Shown here piece by piece: positions 43,907 through 53,168 of a stretch of 64,000 nucleotides of DNA. Positions within the stretch are counted from its first letter, which is position 1; every line of letters starts with the position of its first letter. The translations under genes were made by a program, and so were the position numbers. The notes under the pieces are model-generated. The model was not told where the DNA came from and did no database searches. It saw nothing but the letters and a program-made list of their open reading frames with translations. This DNA is from CAVXGU01 sp963761615 (lineage in GTDB: Bacteria; Acidobacteriota; Vicinamibacteria; Vicinamibacterales; CAVVIG01), in the NCBI GenBank assembly GCA_963761615.1, contig CAVXGU010000003.1:2046001-2110000 (forward strand), written 5' to 3'.

Positions 43907-45931
43907 CTAAGTCTTCATTATAAGCGCCCGGAATTCGTCCTCATCCAGCACGGGAACATTCAGTTGGCGCGCCTTGTCGAGCTTGCTGCCGGGATCGGCG
44001 CCGGCGACCACGTAGCTCGTCTTCCGGCTGACCGAGCCCGTGACGCGGGCGCCCAGACGCTCCAGCGTCTCGGTCGCCTCCTCCCGCGACATGGAGGCCA
44101 GCGTCCCGGTCAGGACGAAGGCCTTGCCGGCCAGGGGCCCGGGCTCGTCGCCCGTCTCGGGAGCCTGGCTCGCCATGTTCACGCCGGCGCGCGCCAGGCG
44201 GGCCACGAGCTCGCGGTTGCGCGGCTCGCCGGCGAAGGCCCGGACCGATGCGGCGACGACCGGTCCGATTTCGTGGACCGACTCGAGGGCCTCGACGGGG
44301 GCGCCGAGCAGCCGGTCCATGGTCCTGAACCGGCGCGCCAGGGTCGCGGCGGCCTTTTCCCCGACGTGCCGGATGCCGAGCGCGTAGATCAGCCGCGCGA
44401 GGTCGTTGCCCCTGCACCGGTCGATCTCGGCGACGAGGTTGGCGGCCGACTTCTCCCCCATCCGCTCGAGGCCGGCCAGGGCGTCGGCCCGCAGCGCGAA
44501 GACGTCCGCGAAGTCGGCGACCAGGCCCGCGTCGATGAGCTGACGCACCCGGGACTCGCCGAGGCCCTCGATGTTCATCGCCGAGCGCGAGGCGAAGTGC
44601 TCCAGGCTGCGGCGGAGCTGGGCGGGACACGACTCGTTGACGCACCGCCACACGACCTCGTCCTGGTCGCGATGCAGGCGGCTGCCGCACGCCGGGCAGG
44701 TCTCCGGCATGCGCCAGGCGACGCTGCCCTCGGGATGCGGCAGGATCGCCTTCACCACCTTGGGAATCACGTCGCCACCCTTCTCGATCAACACGCGGTC
44801 GCCCGCCCGCAGGTCCTTGCGCGCGACATCGTCGGCGTTGTGCAGCGTCGCCATCGAGATCGTCGAGCCCGCCAGAAAGACCGGCTCCAGCTCGGCGTAC
44901 GGCGTCACGGCTCCGGTGCGTCCGACGTTCACCCGGATCTCGCGGAGGAGGGTGGTCGCCTGCTCGGCCGGGAACTTGAAGGCGGTCGCCCAGCGCGGGA
45001 ACTTCGCGGTCGCGCCGAGTCGGGCTCGCAGGGCGAGATCGTCGACCTTGACGACCACCCCGTCGGTGTCGAACTCGAGGGAGTGCCGCCTGGTGGCCCA
45101 CTCGGCGCAGAAGGCCGCCACCTCCTGGATGTCCGCGCACCTGCGCCAGTGCGGCTCGACCGGCAGGCCCCAGCGGCGCAGCGCCTCGAGTGTCTCGGCG
45201 TGCGTCGGCGGCGCGGCGTCGGTCCCGGAGGCGGCCTCGGGCACGAGCTGGTACATGAAGGCCGACAAGCCGCGGCGTGCCACGAGCGCCGGATCCAGGT
45301 TCCGCATCGTCCCGGCCGCCGCGTTGCGGGGGTTCGCGAAGAGCGGCTCCCCCGCCTCCTCCCGCTCGTGGTTCATCCGATCGAAGGCCTGACGCGACAG
45401 GTAGACCTCGCCGCGCACTTCGAGCGATCCTGCGGGCCCGCCCTCGAGCGCGAGCGGCAGGGCCCGGATGGTGCGGACGTTCGCGGTCACGTCCTCGCCG
45501 CGGACGCCGTCGCCGCGGGTCGCGGCGCGCACGAGGCGGCCGTCCACGTACGTGAGGGCGATGCTGAGCCCGTCGATCTTCAGCTCGGCGACGTAGGCGA
45601 CCGGCGCGTCGCCCGTGCCGGCGCCCTTCCGGACGCGCTCGTCGAACCCGCGCAGCTCGCCGTCGTCGTACACGTTGTCGAGGCTGAGCATCGGCAGGCG
45701 ATGCTCGACCGTCGTGAAACCCTCGATGGGATGCCCGGCCACGCGCTGCGTGGGCGAGTCGGGCGTGACGAGATCGGGGTGCTCCGCCTCCAGGCGCTCG
45801 AGCTCGTGCAGGAGGGCGTCGAACTCGGCGTCGGAGATCTCGGGGTCGTCGTCGGCGTAGTAGCGCGTTTCGTGGTGGCGGACGAGGCGCCGGAGCGCGT
45901 CGATGCGGGAAGCCGGATCCGGGCCGGGCAT
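43907..45931 (-). CDS. ligA: NAD-dependent DNA ligase LigA
   Basis: 674 aa, standard length. Adenylation Lys in VAELKIDGLSIAL, NAD-binding Ia domain (HHETRYYADDDPEISDAEFD), downstream DTDGVVVKVDD, OB fold, four-Cys zinc site (CPACGSRLHRDQ and RCVNESCPAQ), helix-hairpin-helix region (NIEGLGESRVRQLID to ALGIRHVGEKAA) and C-terminal BRCT (GKAFVLTGTLASMSREEATE). Seals nicks in replication and repair. ATG 45931; 22 nt after the polyprenyl synthase stop. Confidence 0.97.
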   Translation of the reverse strand: MPGPDPASRIDALRRLVRHHETRYYADDDPEISDAEFDALLHELERLEAEHPDLVTPDSPTQRVAGHPIEGFTTVEHRLPMLSLDNVYDDGELRGFDERVRKGAGTGDAPVAYVAELKIDGLSIALTYVDGRLVRAATRGDGVRGEDVTANVRTIRALPLALEGGPAGSLEVRGEVYLSRQAFDRMNHEREEAGEPLFANPRNAAAGTMRNLDPALVARRGLSAFMYQLVPEAASGTDAAPPTHAETLEALRRWGLPVEPHWRRCADIQEVAAFCAEWATRRHSLEFDTDGVVVKVDDLALRARLGATAKFPRWATAFKFPAEQATTLLREIRVNVGRTGAVTPYAELEPVFLAGSTISMATLHNADDVARKDLRAGDRVLIEKGGDVIPKVVKAILPHPEGSVAWRMPETCPACGSRLHRDQDEVVWRCVNESCPAQLRRSLEHFASRSAMNIEGLGESRVRQLIDAGLVADFADVFALRADALAGLERMGEKSAANLVAEIDRCRGNDLARLIYALGIRHVGEKAAATLARRFRTMDRLLGAPVEALESVHEIGPVVAASVRAFAGEPRNRELVARLARAGVNMASQAPETGDEPGPLAGKAFVLTGTLASMSREEATETLERLGARVTGSVSRKTSYVVAGADPGSKLDKARQLNVPVLDEDEFRALIMKT

Positions 45932-45953
45932 CAGCGAGGACCCGGGCGCACCG

Positions 45954-46982
45954 CTAGCGGTCGCGCGACAGCACGTAGTCCGGCAGCGCGAGGAGGGCGT
46001 CGCGCTCGGCGCTGGGCGGAAACGCGTAGAGCGGGGTCTTGGCCTTTTCGGCGAACTCGGCGGCGCGGCGGTACGCGTAGTCGATCGAGGCGTGCGCCTT
46101 GAGCCCGCGGAGCAGCTCATCCCACTGTTCCGGCGTCGCCGTGCGCGAGGCGATGATGTCGCGCACGATCCCGGTCGCGAGCCCGTCGTCGGCGTGCCGC
46201 AGCAGGTGGATCAGCGGCAGCGTGACCTTGCCTTCCACGAGATCCGCGGCGATCGGCTTGCCGACCGCCTGGGCATCGCCGGTGAAGTCGAGCAGATCGT
46301 CGACGATCTGGAACGCCACGCCCAGATTGAAGCCGTACTCCCGGAGCGCCGCTTCGCGCTCGGGGCCGACGTCGCCCAGCATGCCGCCGATCTGCGCGCA
46401 GCCGCCGAACAGATACGCCGTCTTGCGCTTGATGATGTCGAAGTGCTCGTCCTCGGTGATCTCGGCGTCGCCGTTCTTCGTGAGCTGGTAGAGCTCCCCC
46501 TCGATCATGTGGAGGGTGACGTCGCAGAGCACCCGGACCAGTTCCAGGGTGTCGTGCGTGAGCGCCATCGCCATCGACTTGATGTAGAGGTAGTCGCCGA
46601 GGAGGACCGTGATGTCGTTCCCCCAGCGCGAGTGCACCGTCAGCCGTCCACGCCGCAGGTCGGCATCGTCGATGATGTCGTCGTGGACGAGCGTCGCGGT
46701 GTGGATGAATTCGACGACGGCCGCGTAGAGGACCGCACGGTCGCCCGTGTAGCCGCTCAGCCGCGCCGCCATCAGCAGCACCGCGGGACGAACGCGCTTG
46801 CCGCCGCTCGCCTGGATGTAGCGGCCGATCGTCGGGATCAGACCGACGTGCGACTCCACGTGCCGCTCGAACTCCCGCTCGACGTTCTCGAGGTCGGTCC
46901 GGATCGGCTCGAAGATCTGCGCGAGTGCGAGAGGGGAATTCTCCACAGCGGCTCGAATGTCAGACGCGAACAATCTGACCAC
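45954..46982 (-). CDS. ispB: Long-chain polyprenyl diphosphate synthase
   Basis: 342 aa. Both Asp-rich motifs are present: TLVHDDIIDDADLRRG and FQIVDDLLDFTGD, plus GGKRVRPAVLLMAA for isopentenyl diphosphate binding and KRKTAYLFGG. It builds the prenyl chain of quinones or lipid carriers; octaprenyl-type length is inferred from similarity to IspB. Start is GTG 46982 directly before the conserved N-terminal helix. Upstream of ligA in the same direction. Confidence 0.9.
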   Translation of the reverse strand: MVRLFASDIRAAVENSPLALAQIFEPIRTDLENVEREFERHVESHVGLIPTIGRYIQASGGKRVRPAVLLMAARLSGYTGDRAVLYAAVVEFIHTATLVHDDIIDDADLRRGRLTVHSRWGNDITVLLGDYLYIKSMAMALTHDTLELVRVLCDVTLHMIEGELYQLTKNGDAEITEDEHFDIIKRKTAYLFGGCAQIGGMLGDVGPEREAALREYGFNLGVAFQIVDDLLDFTGDAQAVGKPIAADLVEGKVTLPLIHLLRHADDGLATGIVRDIIASRTATPEQWDELLRGLKAHASIDYAYRRAAEFAEKAKTPLYAFPPSAERDALLALPDYVLSRDR

Positions 46983-47047
46983 AAGTTCGCGAGGGTGTCA
47001 ACGCGGCGGAGGGGCCTAATTGCCGGTGCATGAATGCTTTCCGAGCG

Positions 47048-47836
47048 TCACACCCCGAACAGGGCGTGGAAGTTGTCCGCGGTGCGGCGCGCCAGCTCCA
47101 GGGGCGGCACGCCGTGGATGCCCGCGAGCGCCTCGACCACCCGGGCCACGTGGGCCGGCTCGTTGCGCGTGCCGCGGTGCGGGACGGGCGCCAGAAACGG
47201 GCTGTCCGTCTCGGTGAGCAGACGGTCGAGGGGGAGGTCGCGTGCGGTCGTCCTCAGCTCCGCCGCCTTGGGGAAGGTCACGATGCCCGCGAGCGAGATG
47301 TAGAACCCGAGATCGATCGCCGCCGCGGCCAGCGCCGGTGTCCCCGTGAAGCAATGGAGCACCCCGCGCACCGCGCCACGCCCCGCCTCGCGGATCGCGG
47401 CAATCGTGTCCTCGTCCGCCTCGCGCGTGTGCACGACGATCGGCAGGCTCCGCTCCACGGCAAGGGCGATCTGGGCCCGGAAGACGGCCTGCTGCACGTC
47501 CCGGGGCGAAAAATCGTAGTGGTAGTCGAGGCCGATCTCGCCGACGGCGCAGACGCCCGGTGTGCGGTCGATCTGGCCCTCGACGACCGGCGCGACTTCG
47601 CCGACGCGGTCCGCGAAGACGTGAGCCTGATGCGGGTGGACGCCGACGGCAAAGCGTGTCTCGGGCCACAGGCGCGCGACCCGCTCGGCCTGCACGGCCT
47701 CCGCCGAATTGCCCGCTTCCAGGATCACCAGGGTCCGCTCGATGCCGGCGCCCTTCGCGCGGCTGACGACCGCTTCGAGGTCGGCGACGAACGCCTCGTC
47801 CGCCAGGTGGCAGTGCGAGTCGATCACGGCCTTCAC
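47048..47836 (-). CDS. tatD: TatD-family metal-dependent deoxyribonuclease
   Basis: 262 aa. Metal ligands in VIDSHCHLADEAF (HxH), the first Glu in VGEIGLDYHYDF, His in PIVVHTREADED, His in GVLHCFTGTP and the Asp in LTETDSPFLAPVPHRG. 3'-5' exonuclease acting in DNA repair or quality control. GTG 47836 overlaps the metG stop as GTGA, a commonly conserved metG-tatD pairing. Confidence 0.95.
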   Translation of the reverse strand: MKAVIDSHCHLADEAFVADLEAVVSRAKGAGIERTLVILEAGNSAEAVQAERVARLWPETRFAVGVHPHQAHVFADRVGEVAPVVEGQIDRTPGVCAVGEIGLDYHYDFSPRDVQQAVFRAQIALAVERSLPIVVHTREADEDTIAAIREAGRGAVRGVLHCFTGTPALAAAAIDLGFYISLAGIVTFPKAAELRTTARDLPLDRLLTETDSPFLAPVPHRGTRNEPAHVARVVEALAGIHGVPPLELARRTADNFHALFGV

Positions 47837-49761
47837 CTGACGCGGGTGCCCGGGGGAGGCGCGTCGGCGAAGGTCACGACTTCGGGCTTGCCGCCGTCGG
47901 GGCTGGCAGCCAGCACCATTCCGTTCGACTCCACGCCCATGAGCTTGGCCGGCTTGAGATTGAAGACGATCGCGACCGTCTTCCCCACCAGAGCGTCCGG
48001 CTCGTAGGCCTCGGCGAGTCCCGCGACGATCGTTCGCACCTCCGTGCCCACGTCCACCGTGAGCTTCAGGAGCTTCCTGGACTTGGGTACGGGCTCGGCG
48101 GAGGTCACCCGGGCGACGCGCAGTTCGACCTTCATGAAGTCGTCGATGGAGATCTGCTCGCGCGCCGGAACGCCGGATCCCGCGGTGTCGGGGGGCGGGG
48201 CGACGGGAGCGGGTGCGCCTTGTGGGGTCGGATTGTCGGACACGATCGTGTTCTCCTTGCGGGGCCAGAGGGCCCCTTCCTGCAGCAGCACGCGCTCGCC
48301 GCCGGCGCGCCAGGTGCCGTCGCGATCGAGACGCAGGGACTCGGTCGATGCGCCGACGCGGCGCAGGATCTCGAGCGATGACGCCGGCATCACCGGCGAC
48401 AGCCAGACCGCGGCCAGGCGCACGGCCTCGGCGGCGTCGAAGAGGACCTGGCCGAGGCGATCCGCCGCGGCCGGATCCTTGGCGAGCATCCAGGGAGCCG
48501 TCGCCGCGAGGTACTCGTTGGTCGCGTCGATCAGCCGGAATGCCGCCGCGGCTCCCTCGTGGATCGCGAACCCGTCCATCGCCCGCCGGTAGTCCGCGGC
48601 GAGCGTGTCGGCGAGATGCGGCAGGCGGTCGCCCCACCCGCCGGCCGGCGACACGCGGCCGTGCCGGTAGCGGGAGGCCATCGCAGTCACCCGGCTCACG
48701 AGGTTGCCGAGATTGTTCGCGAGGTCCACGTTGTAGCGCTCGTCGAAGCGCTCCCACGAGAAGTCGCCGTCGCCGCCGAAGGCAATCTCCTTGACGAGGT
48801 ACAGGCGCAGGGGGTCGGCGCCGAGTCGATCCGCGGCCTCGATCGGATCGATGGCGGTGCCGAGCGACTTGCTCATCCGCTGCCCGGCGAACGTCATGAA
48901 GCCATGGCCGAAGACGTGGTGCGGCAGCGGGAGGCCGGCGCTCATCAGCATCGCGGGCCAGATCACCGTGTGGAACCGGGTGATGTCCTTGCCGATCACG
49001 TGCAGGTCCGCCGGCCACCACCGCTCGAACATCGCGGCGTCCGTGCCGAGGCCCACGCCCGAGGCGTAGTTGATGAGGGCGTCGAACCAGACGTAGACGA
49101 CCGACGAGGCGTCGAACGGCAGGGGAATGCCCCAGGCCTGTCCCGCGCGGCTCACCGAGATGTCCTCGAGGCCGGATTCGACGAGACGGAGGATCTCGTT
49201 GCGCCGGATCTCGGGCCGGAGGAAGTCGGGGTGCGCCGCGAAGTGGTCGAGCAGCGGCTGCTGGTACTTCGAGAGCTTGAAGAAGTAGTTCTTCTCCGAG
49301 ATCCACTGCGGTGCCGTGAGCGGGTGGAGGGGACACCGGCCGCCCACGAGGTCCTTCTCCTGCTTGAAGGCCTCGCAGCCGACGCAGTACCAGCCGACGT
49401 ACTCGCCTTCGTAGATGTCGCCGGCCGCGTGAATGCGCCGCGCCATCTCGGTGACGCCCGCGCGGTGCCGCGGCTCGGTCGTCCGGATGAAGTCGTCGAA
49501 CGAGAGGTCCAGCCGGGCCCACGTCCGCCGGAACGCCTCCTCCATCCGCTGGCAGTACTCGAGGGGGTCGAGTCCTTCCTCGTGCGCCCGGCGGAACACG
49601 TTCTGCGAGTGTTCGTCGTTCCCCATCAGGAACCGGGTCTCGAACCCCGCGAGACGCTTGTAGCGGGCGATGACGTCGGCGGCCACCTTCTCGTACGCCG
49701 TGCCGAGATGCGGCGCTGCGTTGACGTAGTCGATCGCGGTCGTCAGGTAGAAGCGGCTCAT
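47833..49761 (-). CDS. metG: Methionyl-tRNA synthetase with C-terminal tRNA-binding domain
   Basis: 642 aa. Class I signature region NAAPHLGTAYEKVAADVIAR and the KMSKS-equivalent RMSKSLGTAI. Zinc/connective insert with Cys (WYCVGCEAFKQEKDL and RCPLH). C-terminal EMAP/Trbp111-like domain (ISIDDFMKVELRVARVTSAE, MGVESNGMVLAA). Charges initiator and elongator tRNA-Met. ATG 49761 overlaps the larC end as ATGA. Confidence 0.97.
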   Translation of the reverse strand: MSRFYLTTAIDYVNAAPHLGTAYEKVAADVIARYKRLAGFETRFLMGNDEHSQNVFRRAHEEGLDPLEYCQRMEEAFRRTWARLDLSFDDFIRTTEPRHRAGVTEMARRIHAAGDIYEGEYVGWYCVGCEAFKQEKDLVGGRCPLHPLTAPQWISEKNYFFKLSKYQQPLLDHFAAHPDFLRPEIRRNEILRLVESGLEDISVSRAGQAWGIPLPFDASSVVYVWFDALINYASGVGLGTDAAMFERWWPADLHVIGKDITRFHTVIWPAMLMSAGLPLPHHVFGHGFMTFAGQRMSKSLGTAIDPIEAADRLGADPLRLYLVKEIAFGGDGDFSWERFDERYNVDLANNLGNLVSRVTAMASRYRHGRVSPAGGWGDRLPHLADTLAADYRRAMDGFAIHEGAAAAFRLIDATNEYLAATAPWMLAKDPAAADRLGQVLFDAAEAVRLAAVWLSPVMPASSLEILRRVGASTESLRLDRDGTWRAGGERVLLQEGALWPRKENTIVSDNPTPQGAPAPVAPPPDTAGSGVPAREQISIDDFMKVELRVARVTSAEPVPKSRKLLKLTVDVGTEVRTIVAGLAEAYEPDALVGKTVAIVFNLKPAKLMGVESNGMVLAASPDGGKPEVVTFADAPPPGTRVR

Positions 49762-50973
49762 ACGGCCGAGCCTCCCGCGGCGGCGCCGTACGCCTGCACG
49801 GCCAGCGCCTGGACGTCCTTGACCGACAGGCCGTGTTCGGCCGCCAAGCGCGCGCAGTCGTCGAACTCGGGCGCGGCGTTGACAATCCGGCCGTCGCGGC
49901 GCGCCACCTTGATTCGGACGGTCCCCACCGGGGTCTCGACCGGCACCGACTCACGCGTCAGGCACTCGCGGTCCACTTCCGAGTAGCGCACGCCGATCGT
50001 CGTGGTCTCGCGGAAGATGATGTCGGCCAGCGCGCCGCGCCGGTCCGGCGGCGCGACGACGGTCACGAGCGTGCCCGGCCGGTTCTTCTTCATCTGGATG
50101 GCCGTGTAGAACACGTCGAGCGCGCCGGCCGCGTAGAGGCGGTCCATGACCACGCCGAAGATCTGCGGATTCATGTCGTCGATCGCGCACTCGACGACGA
50201 GCACGCGCTCCGCACGGCCCCCCTCGGCGGACCGCCCGACGAGCACGCGCAGGACGTTCGGGCTGTCCGGGAGGTCGTAGTCGCCGGCGCCGTACCCGGT
50301 GCGCTCGACGGTCATGGGGGGGACGCCGCCGAAGGCCTCGGCGTACGAGCGAGACGATCAGGGCCCCGGTGGGCGTGACGAGCTCCTTCTGGACGGCGCC
50401 GCCGTAGATGGGCACGCCGCCGAGCAGCTTGACCGTCGCCGGCGCCGGCACGGGAAAGAGCCCGTGCGCGGTCTGCACGGTGCCGCCCCCCACGTTGAGC
50501 GGCGAGGCGAGGAAGCGATCCGCGCCGAACCACTCGAGCGCGAACACCGCGCCGACAATGTCGACGATCGAGTCGAGGGCGCCGACCTCGTGGAGGTGGA
50601 TCCGCTCGATCGGGATCTGGTGCACCTCGGCCTCGGCCTGCCCCAGCCGCTCGAACAGGGCCTTGGCGCGCTCGCGGCCCGCCGCCGACAGGGCCGAGCG
50701 GTCGATGATCGCGCCGATCTCCTTCAAGGTGCGGTGCGGATGGTGATGGGGATGCTGGTGCGCGGCGTCCGCAGGGCGCTCGCGCACGGTGAACTTCGTC
50801 GCCGAGACGCCGGCTCGCAGGACGCGCGCCGCGGTCACCTCGCACGCCTCGATCGCAAGGCTGCCGAGCGCGTCGCGCAGCGCCTCGAGCGGGAGCCCCG
50901 CATCGATCAGGGCGCCGAGCACCATGTCGCCGGACGCGCCGGAGAAGCAATCGAAGTAGAGGATCGTCGACAT
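49758..50973 (-). CDS. larC: Nickel-pincer cofactor biosynthesis protein LarC, split by a frame change
   Basis: LarC inserts nickel into the pyridinium pincer cofactor of lactate racemase-type enzymes. First frame: YFDCFSGASGDMVLGALIDA, a His-rich metal stretch (HQHPHHHPHR), HLHEVGALDSIVDIVGA and GGAVQKELVTPTGALIVS. The family sequence resumes in another frame: YAEAFGGVPPM, then VERTGYGAGDYDL and VVECAIDDMNPQIFGVVMDR to the end. One base (about 50349) separates the frames. In Lactobacillus plantarum LarC is made from larC1 and larC2 by programmed frameshifting, so the split may be functional. An insertion error is equally possible. Rejoined length about 404 aa. Confidence 0.85.
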
Positions 50974-50974
50974 C

Positions 50975-51643
50975 TCAGAGAAGTCCCAGTTCCTTCAGGC
51001 TGCAGTACCGCACGTCCCCCAGCACCAGGTGGTCGACCACGTCGATGCCCATCAGGGCACCGGCCGCCGTCAGCCGCCGGGTCAGCTCCACGTCGTCGGA
51101 ACTCGGGCTCGGGTCGCCCGAAGGATGATTGTGGAACAGCAGTATCGCCGCGGCGTTGCCCAGCGCCGCTTCCCGAAACACCTCTCGCGGTTCGACCATC
51201 GTCGCGTTGAGGCCGCCCACCGCGAGGACGGCCGTCCTCAGCACCCGGTGCCTGGTGTCCAGCAGCACGACACCGAACTGCTCGACCCGACGCGACGCGA
51301 ACATCGGCATCAGGAACGCCGCCGCGTCGCGCGGCTGGAGCAGCTGCGCCCGCGCCCGCGGCGCCAGCGTCAGCGTGCGGCGCCCCAGCTCCACCGCCGC
51401 CACGATCTGCGCCGCCCGCGCCGGTCCAATCCCCGGCACCTGCGCCAGGTCGTCGCAGGCCGCGCCCGCCAGCCCGTGCAGCCCCCCGCGCACGGCGAGC
51501 ACGTCGTTTGCCACCGCGAGCGCGCCGCGCCCGTGGCAACCGCTGCCCACGACGAGCGAGACGAGTTCGTTGTCGCCGAGCGCCGACACGCCGTGGCGTC
51601 GAAGCTTCTCGCGCGGGCGGTCGCCGGGCGACAGGTTCTTCAT
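50975..51643 (-). CDS. radC: RadC/JAB-domain protein
   Basis: 222 aa. N-terminal helix-hairpin-helix (AQVPGIGPARAAQIVAAVEL) and C-terminal JAMM metalloprotease-like motif LLFHNHPSGDPSPSSDDVEL, the RadC layout. Exact cellular role unsettled in the family. ATG 51643 precedes MKNLSPGDRPREKLRRHG, the usual RadC start. One base from larC, so head of the radC-larC-metG-tatD run. Confidence 0.93.
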   Translation of the reverse strand: MKNLSPGDRPREKLRRHGVSALGDNELVSLVVGSGCHGRGALAVANDVLAVRGGLHGLAGAACDDLAQVPGIGPARAAQIVAAVELGRRTLTLAPRARAQLLQPRDAAAFLMPMFASRRVEQFGVVLLDTRHRVLRTAVLAVGGLNATMVEPREVFREAALGNAAAILLFHNHPSGDPSPSSDDVELTRRLTAAGALMGIDVVDHLVLGDVRYCSLKELGLL

Positions 51644-51691
51644 CGTACTACAGGCCGTTTTCGCCACGGCTCGGGGCGCCCGCGCCGGACG

Positions 51692-51697
51692 TATACT
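51692..51697 (+). promoter_or_regulatory. -10-like box next to the lipoprotein start
   Basis: TATACT seven bases before ATG 51704, with no Shine-Dalgarno between. The transcript would begin at or near the start codon. Confidence 0.35.
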
Positions 51698-51703
51698 GAC
51701 GCG

Positions 51704-52288
51704 ATGTTCCCGAGGCGTTTCGGCTGCGCCGTGGCCCTCGCGGCGAGCCTGCTCGCCGCCGGGTGCGGACAGCCTCCCGACAAGGAGATGCAGGAGGCGC
51801 AGCGCGCCATCGAGGCCGCGCAGCGCAGCGGCGCCGACGCCTACGCGCCCGACGAGCTCGCCGCTGCCCGGGACGCCCTGAAGCGCGCGCACGAGGCCGT
51901 CGCGGACCGCGACTATCGCCTCGCGCTGAACAACGCGCTCGACAGCCGCGAGCGCGCGCAGACCGCCGAGCACGACGCCACCGCATCGCGCGCCGCGGCG
52001 AGTGCCGGCGCCCAGAAGGCCGTCGCCGCCGCCCTCGCCGCCGTCGCGCAGACCTCGGACAAGCTCAAGGCCGCCGAGGCGGCGCACGTGCCCCTTCGCC
52101 GCCTCGCCGACCCGCGGCAGTCGATCGCCGACATCGAGCACGCCGTGCAAGAAGCGCGCGCGGCCACCGAGCGCGGCGACTATCGCGGCGCGACGACTGT
52201 CGTCAAGCGCGCCAACGAGCGTCTTTCGGCCGTGAACGGCGAGCTGGACGCCGCCATTGCGGCGGCTGCCGGGCGCGGGCACCGCTAG
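51704..52288 (+). CDS. DUF4398-like lipoprotein
   Basis: 194 aa. Lipoprotein signal (CAVALAASLLAAGCGQ; lipobox LAAGC). The rest is Ala/Glu/Arg-rich coiled helix with the DUF4398 pattern (AQRAIEAAQRSGADAYAPDE, LAAARDALKRAHEAVADRDY). Such proteins are periplasmic or outer-membrane-anchored helical spacers of unknown function. Monocistronic on the plus strand, divergent from radC. Confidence 0.82.
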   Translation: MFPRRFGCAVALAASLLAAGCGQPPDKEMQEAQRAIEAAQRSGADAYAPDELAAARDALKRAHEAVADRDYRLALNNALDSRERAQTAEHDATASRAAASAGAQKAVAAALAAVAQTSDKLKAAEAAHVPLRRLADPRQSIADIEHAVQEARAATERGDYRGATTVVKRANERLSAVNGELDAAIAAAAGRGHR

Positions 52289-52343
52289 GGGGCGCCGGGA
52301 ATTTGACCGCCGCCCGCGAAAGGCGCGGGCAGATCCCGCCCGG

Positions 52344-53168
52344 TCAGCGGCCGCTCGGTCCGCCCCAGTCGCCGTCGAACAGGACCTCGGCCCACCCCGT
52401 CAGAAACACGCCGGCTCCGGTCCACTCGACACGCTGGGTGCCGCCGGGGGCGATGACGTCGGCCGTCCGCGCCGCGCCACCGCGGGTGACCGCGGCGACG
52501 TGCGCCGCGCACGTGCCGGTCCCCGACGAGGTCGTCGGGCCCACGCCGCGCTCCCAGATGAGCATCCGGATGCGGTCGGGTGCCTCGACCTGCGCGAACT
52601 CGACGTTGGTGCCTTCGGGGAACAGGGGGTGACGCTCGAGCGCGGCGCCGAGGCGCTCGAAGCGGGCGGCCTCCGGCAGCGGCCCGAGGACCACGCACTG
52701 CGGGTTCCCCATGTTGAGGATCACGGCGCTCACGGTCTCGCCGCCAGCCTCGATGTCCGCGCCGCGAATCCCGGTCGGCTCGCCCATGCCGGCCCGGAAG
52801 GTCTGGCGGGTGCCGTCCCGCCCGGTGCGCTCGAGGCGCTTCTCCCCCGCCGCGGTCGCGATCGTCACCGAGCCGGCGCCGTCCGAGGCGTGCCGCAGCA
52901 GCAGGGCCGCCAGCCCGCGGACGCCGTTGCCCGACACCTCGGCGCGGCTCCCGTCGGCGTTGAACAGACGCATGCGGGCGCCCGTCGGCGTCGGTGCGTA
53001 GACGATCAGGCCGTCGGCACCGACGCCGGTGTGGCGGGCGCAGAGCGCGCGGGCCAGCCCGTCGAGCGCGACGCCGTCGACCAGGTCTTCGGCGACGTAG
53101 AGGAAGTCGTTCCCGTAGGCGTGGGCCTTCGAGAAGCGAAGGGCGCGGCTGGCGAAGTCCTCAGTCAT
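52344..53168 (-). CDS. dapF: Diaminopimelate epimerase-like protein, first catalytic Cys replaced by Ser
   Basis: 274 aa. DapF fold landmarks: FSKAHAYGNDFLYV, the first active-site loop NADGSRAEVSGNGVRG, ILNMGNPQCVVL, GTNVEFAQV and the second loop SSGTGTCAAHVAAV. DapF interconverts LL- and meso-diaminopimelate using two Cys as acid and base. Here the second (GTC) is present, but the first, normally in CGNG, is Ser (SGNG), and the following RC is RG. Activity may be reduced, one-directional or changed. ATG 53168 is coupled by ATGA to the methyltransferase upstream. Confidence 0.85.
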   Translation of the reverse strand: MTEDFASRALRFSKAHAYGNDFLYVAEDLVDGVALDGLARALCARHTGVGADGLIVYAPTPTGARMRLFNADGSRAEVSGNGVRGLAALLLRHASDGAGSVTIATAAGEKRLERTGRDGTRQTFRAGMGEPTGIRGADIEAGGETVSAVILNMGNPQCVVLGPLPEAARFERLGAALERHPLFPEGTNVEFAQVEAPDRIRMLIWERGVGPTTSSGTGTCAAHVAAVTRGGAARTADVIAPGGTQRVEWTGAGVFLTGWAEVLFDGDWGGPSGR

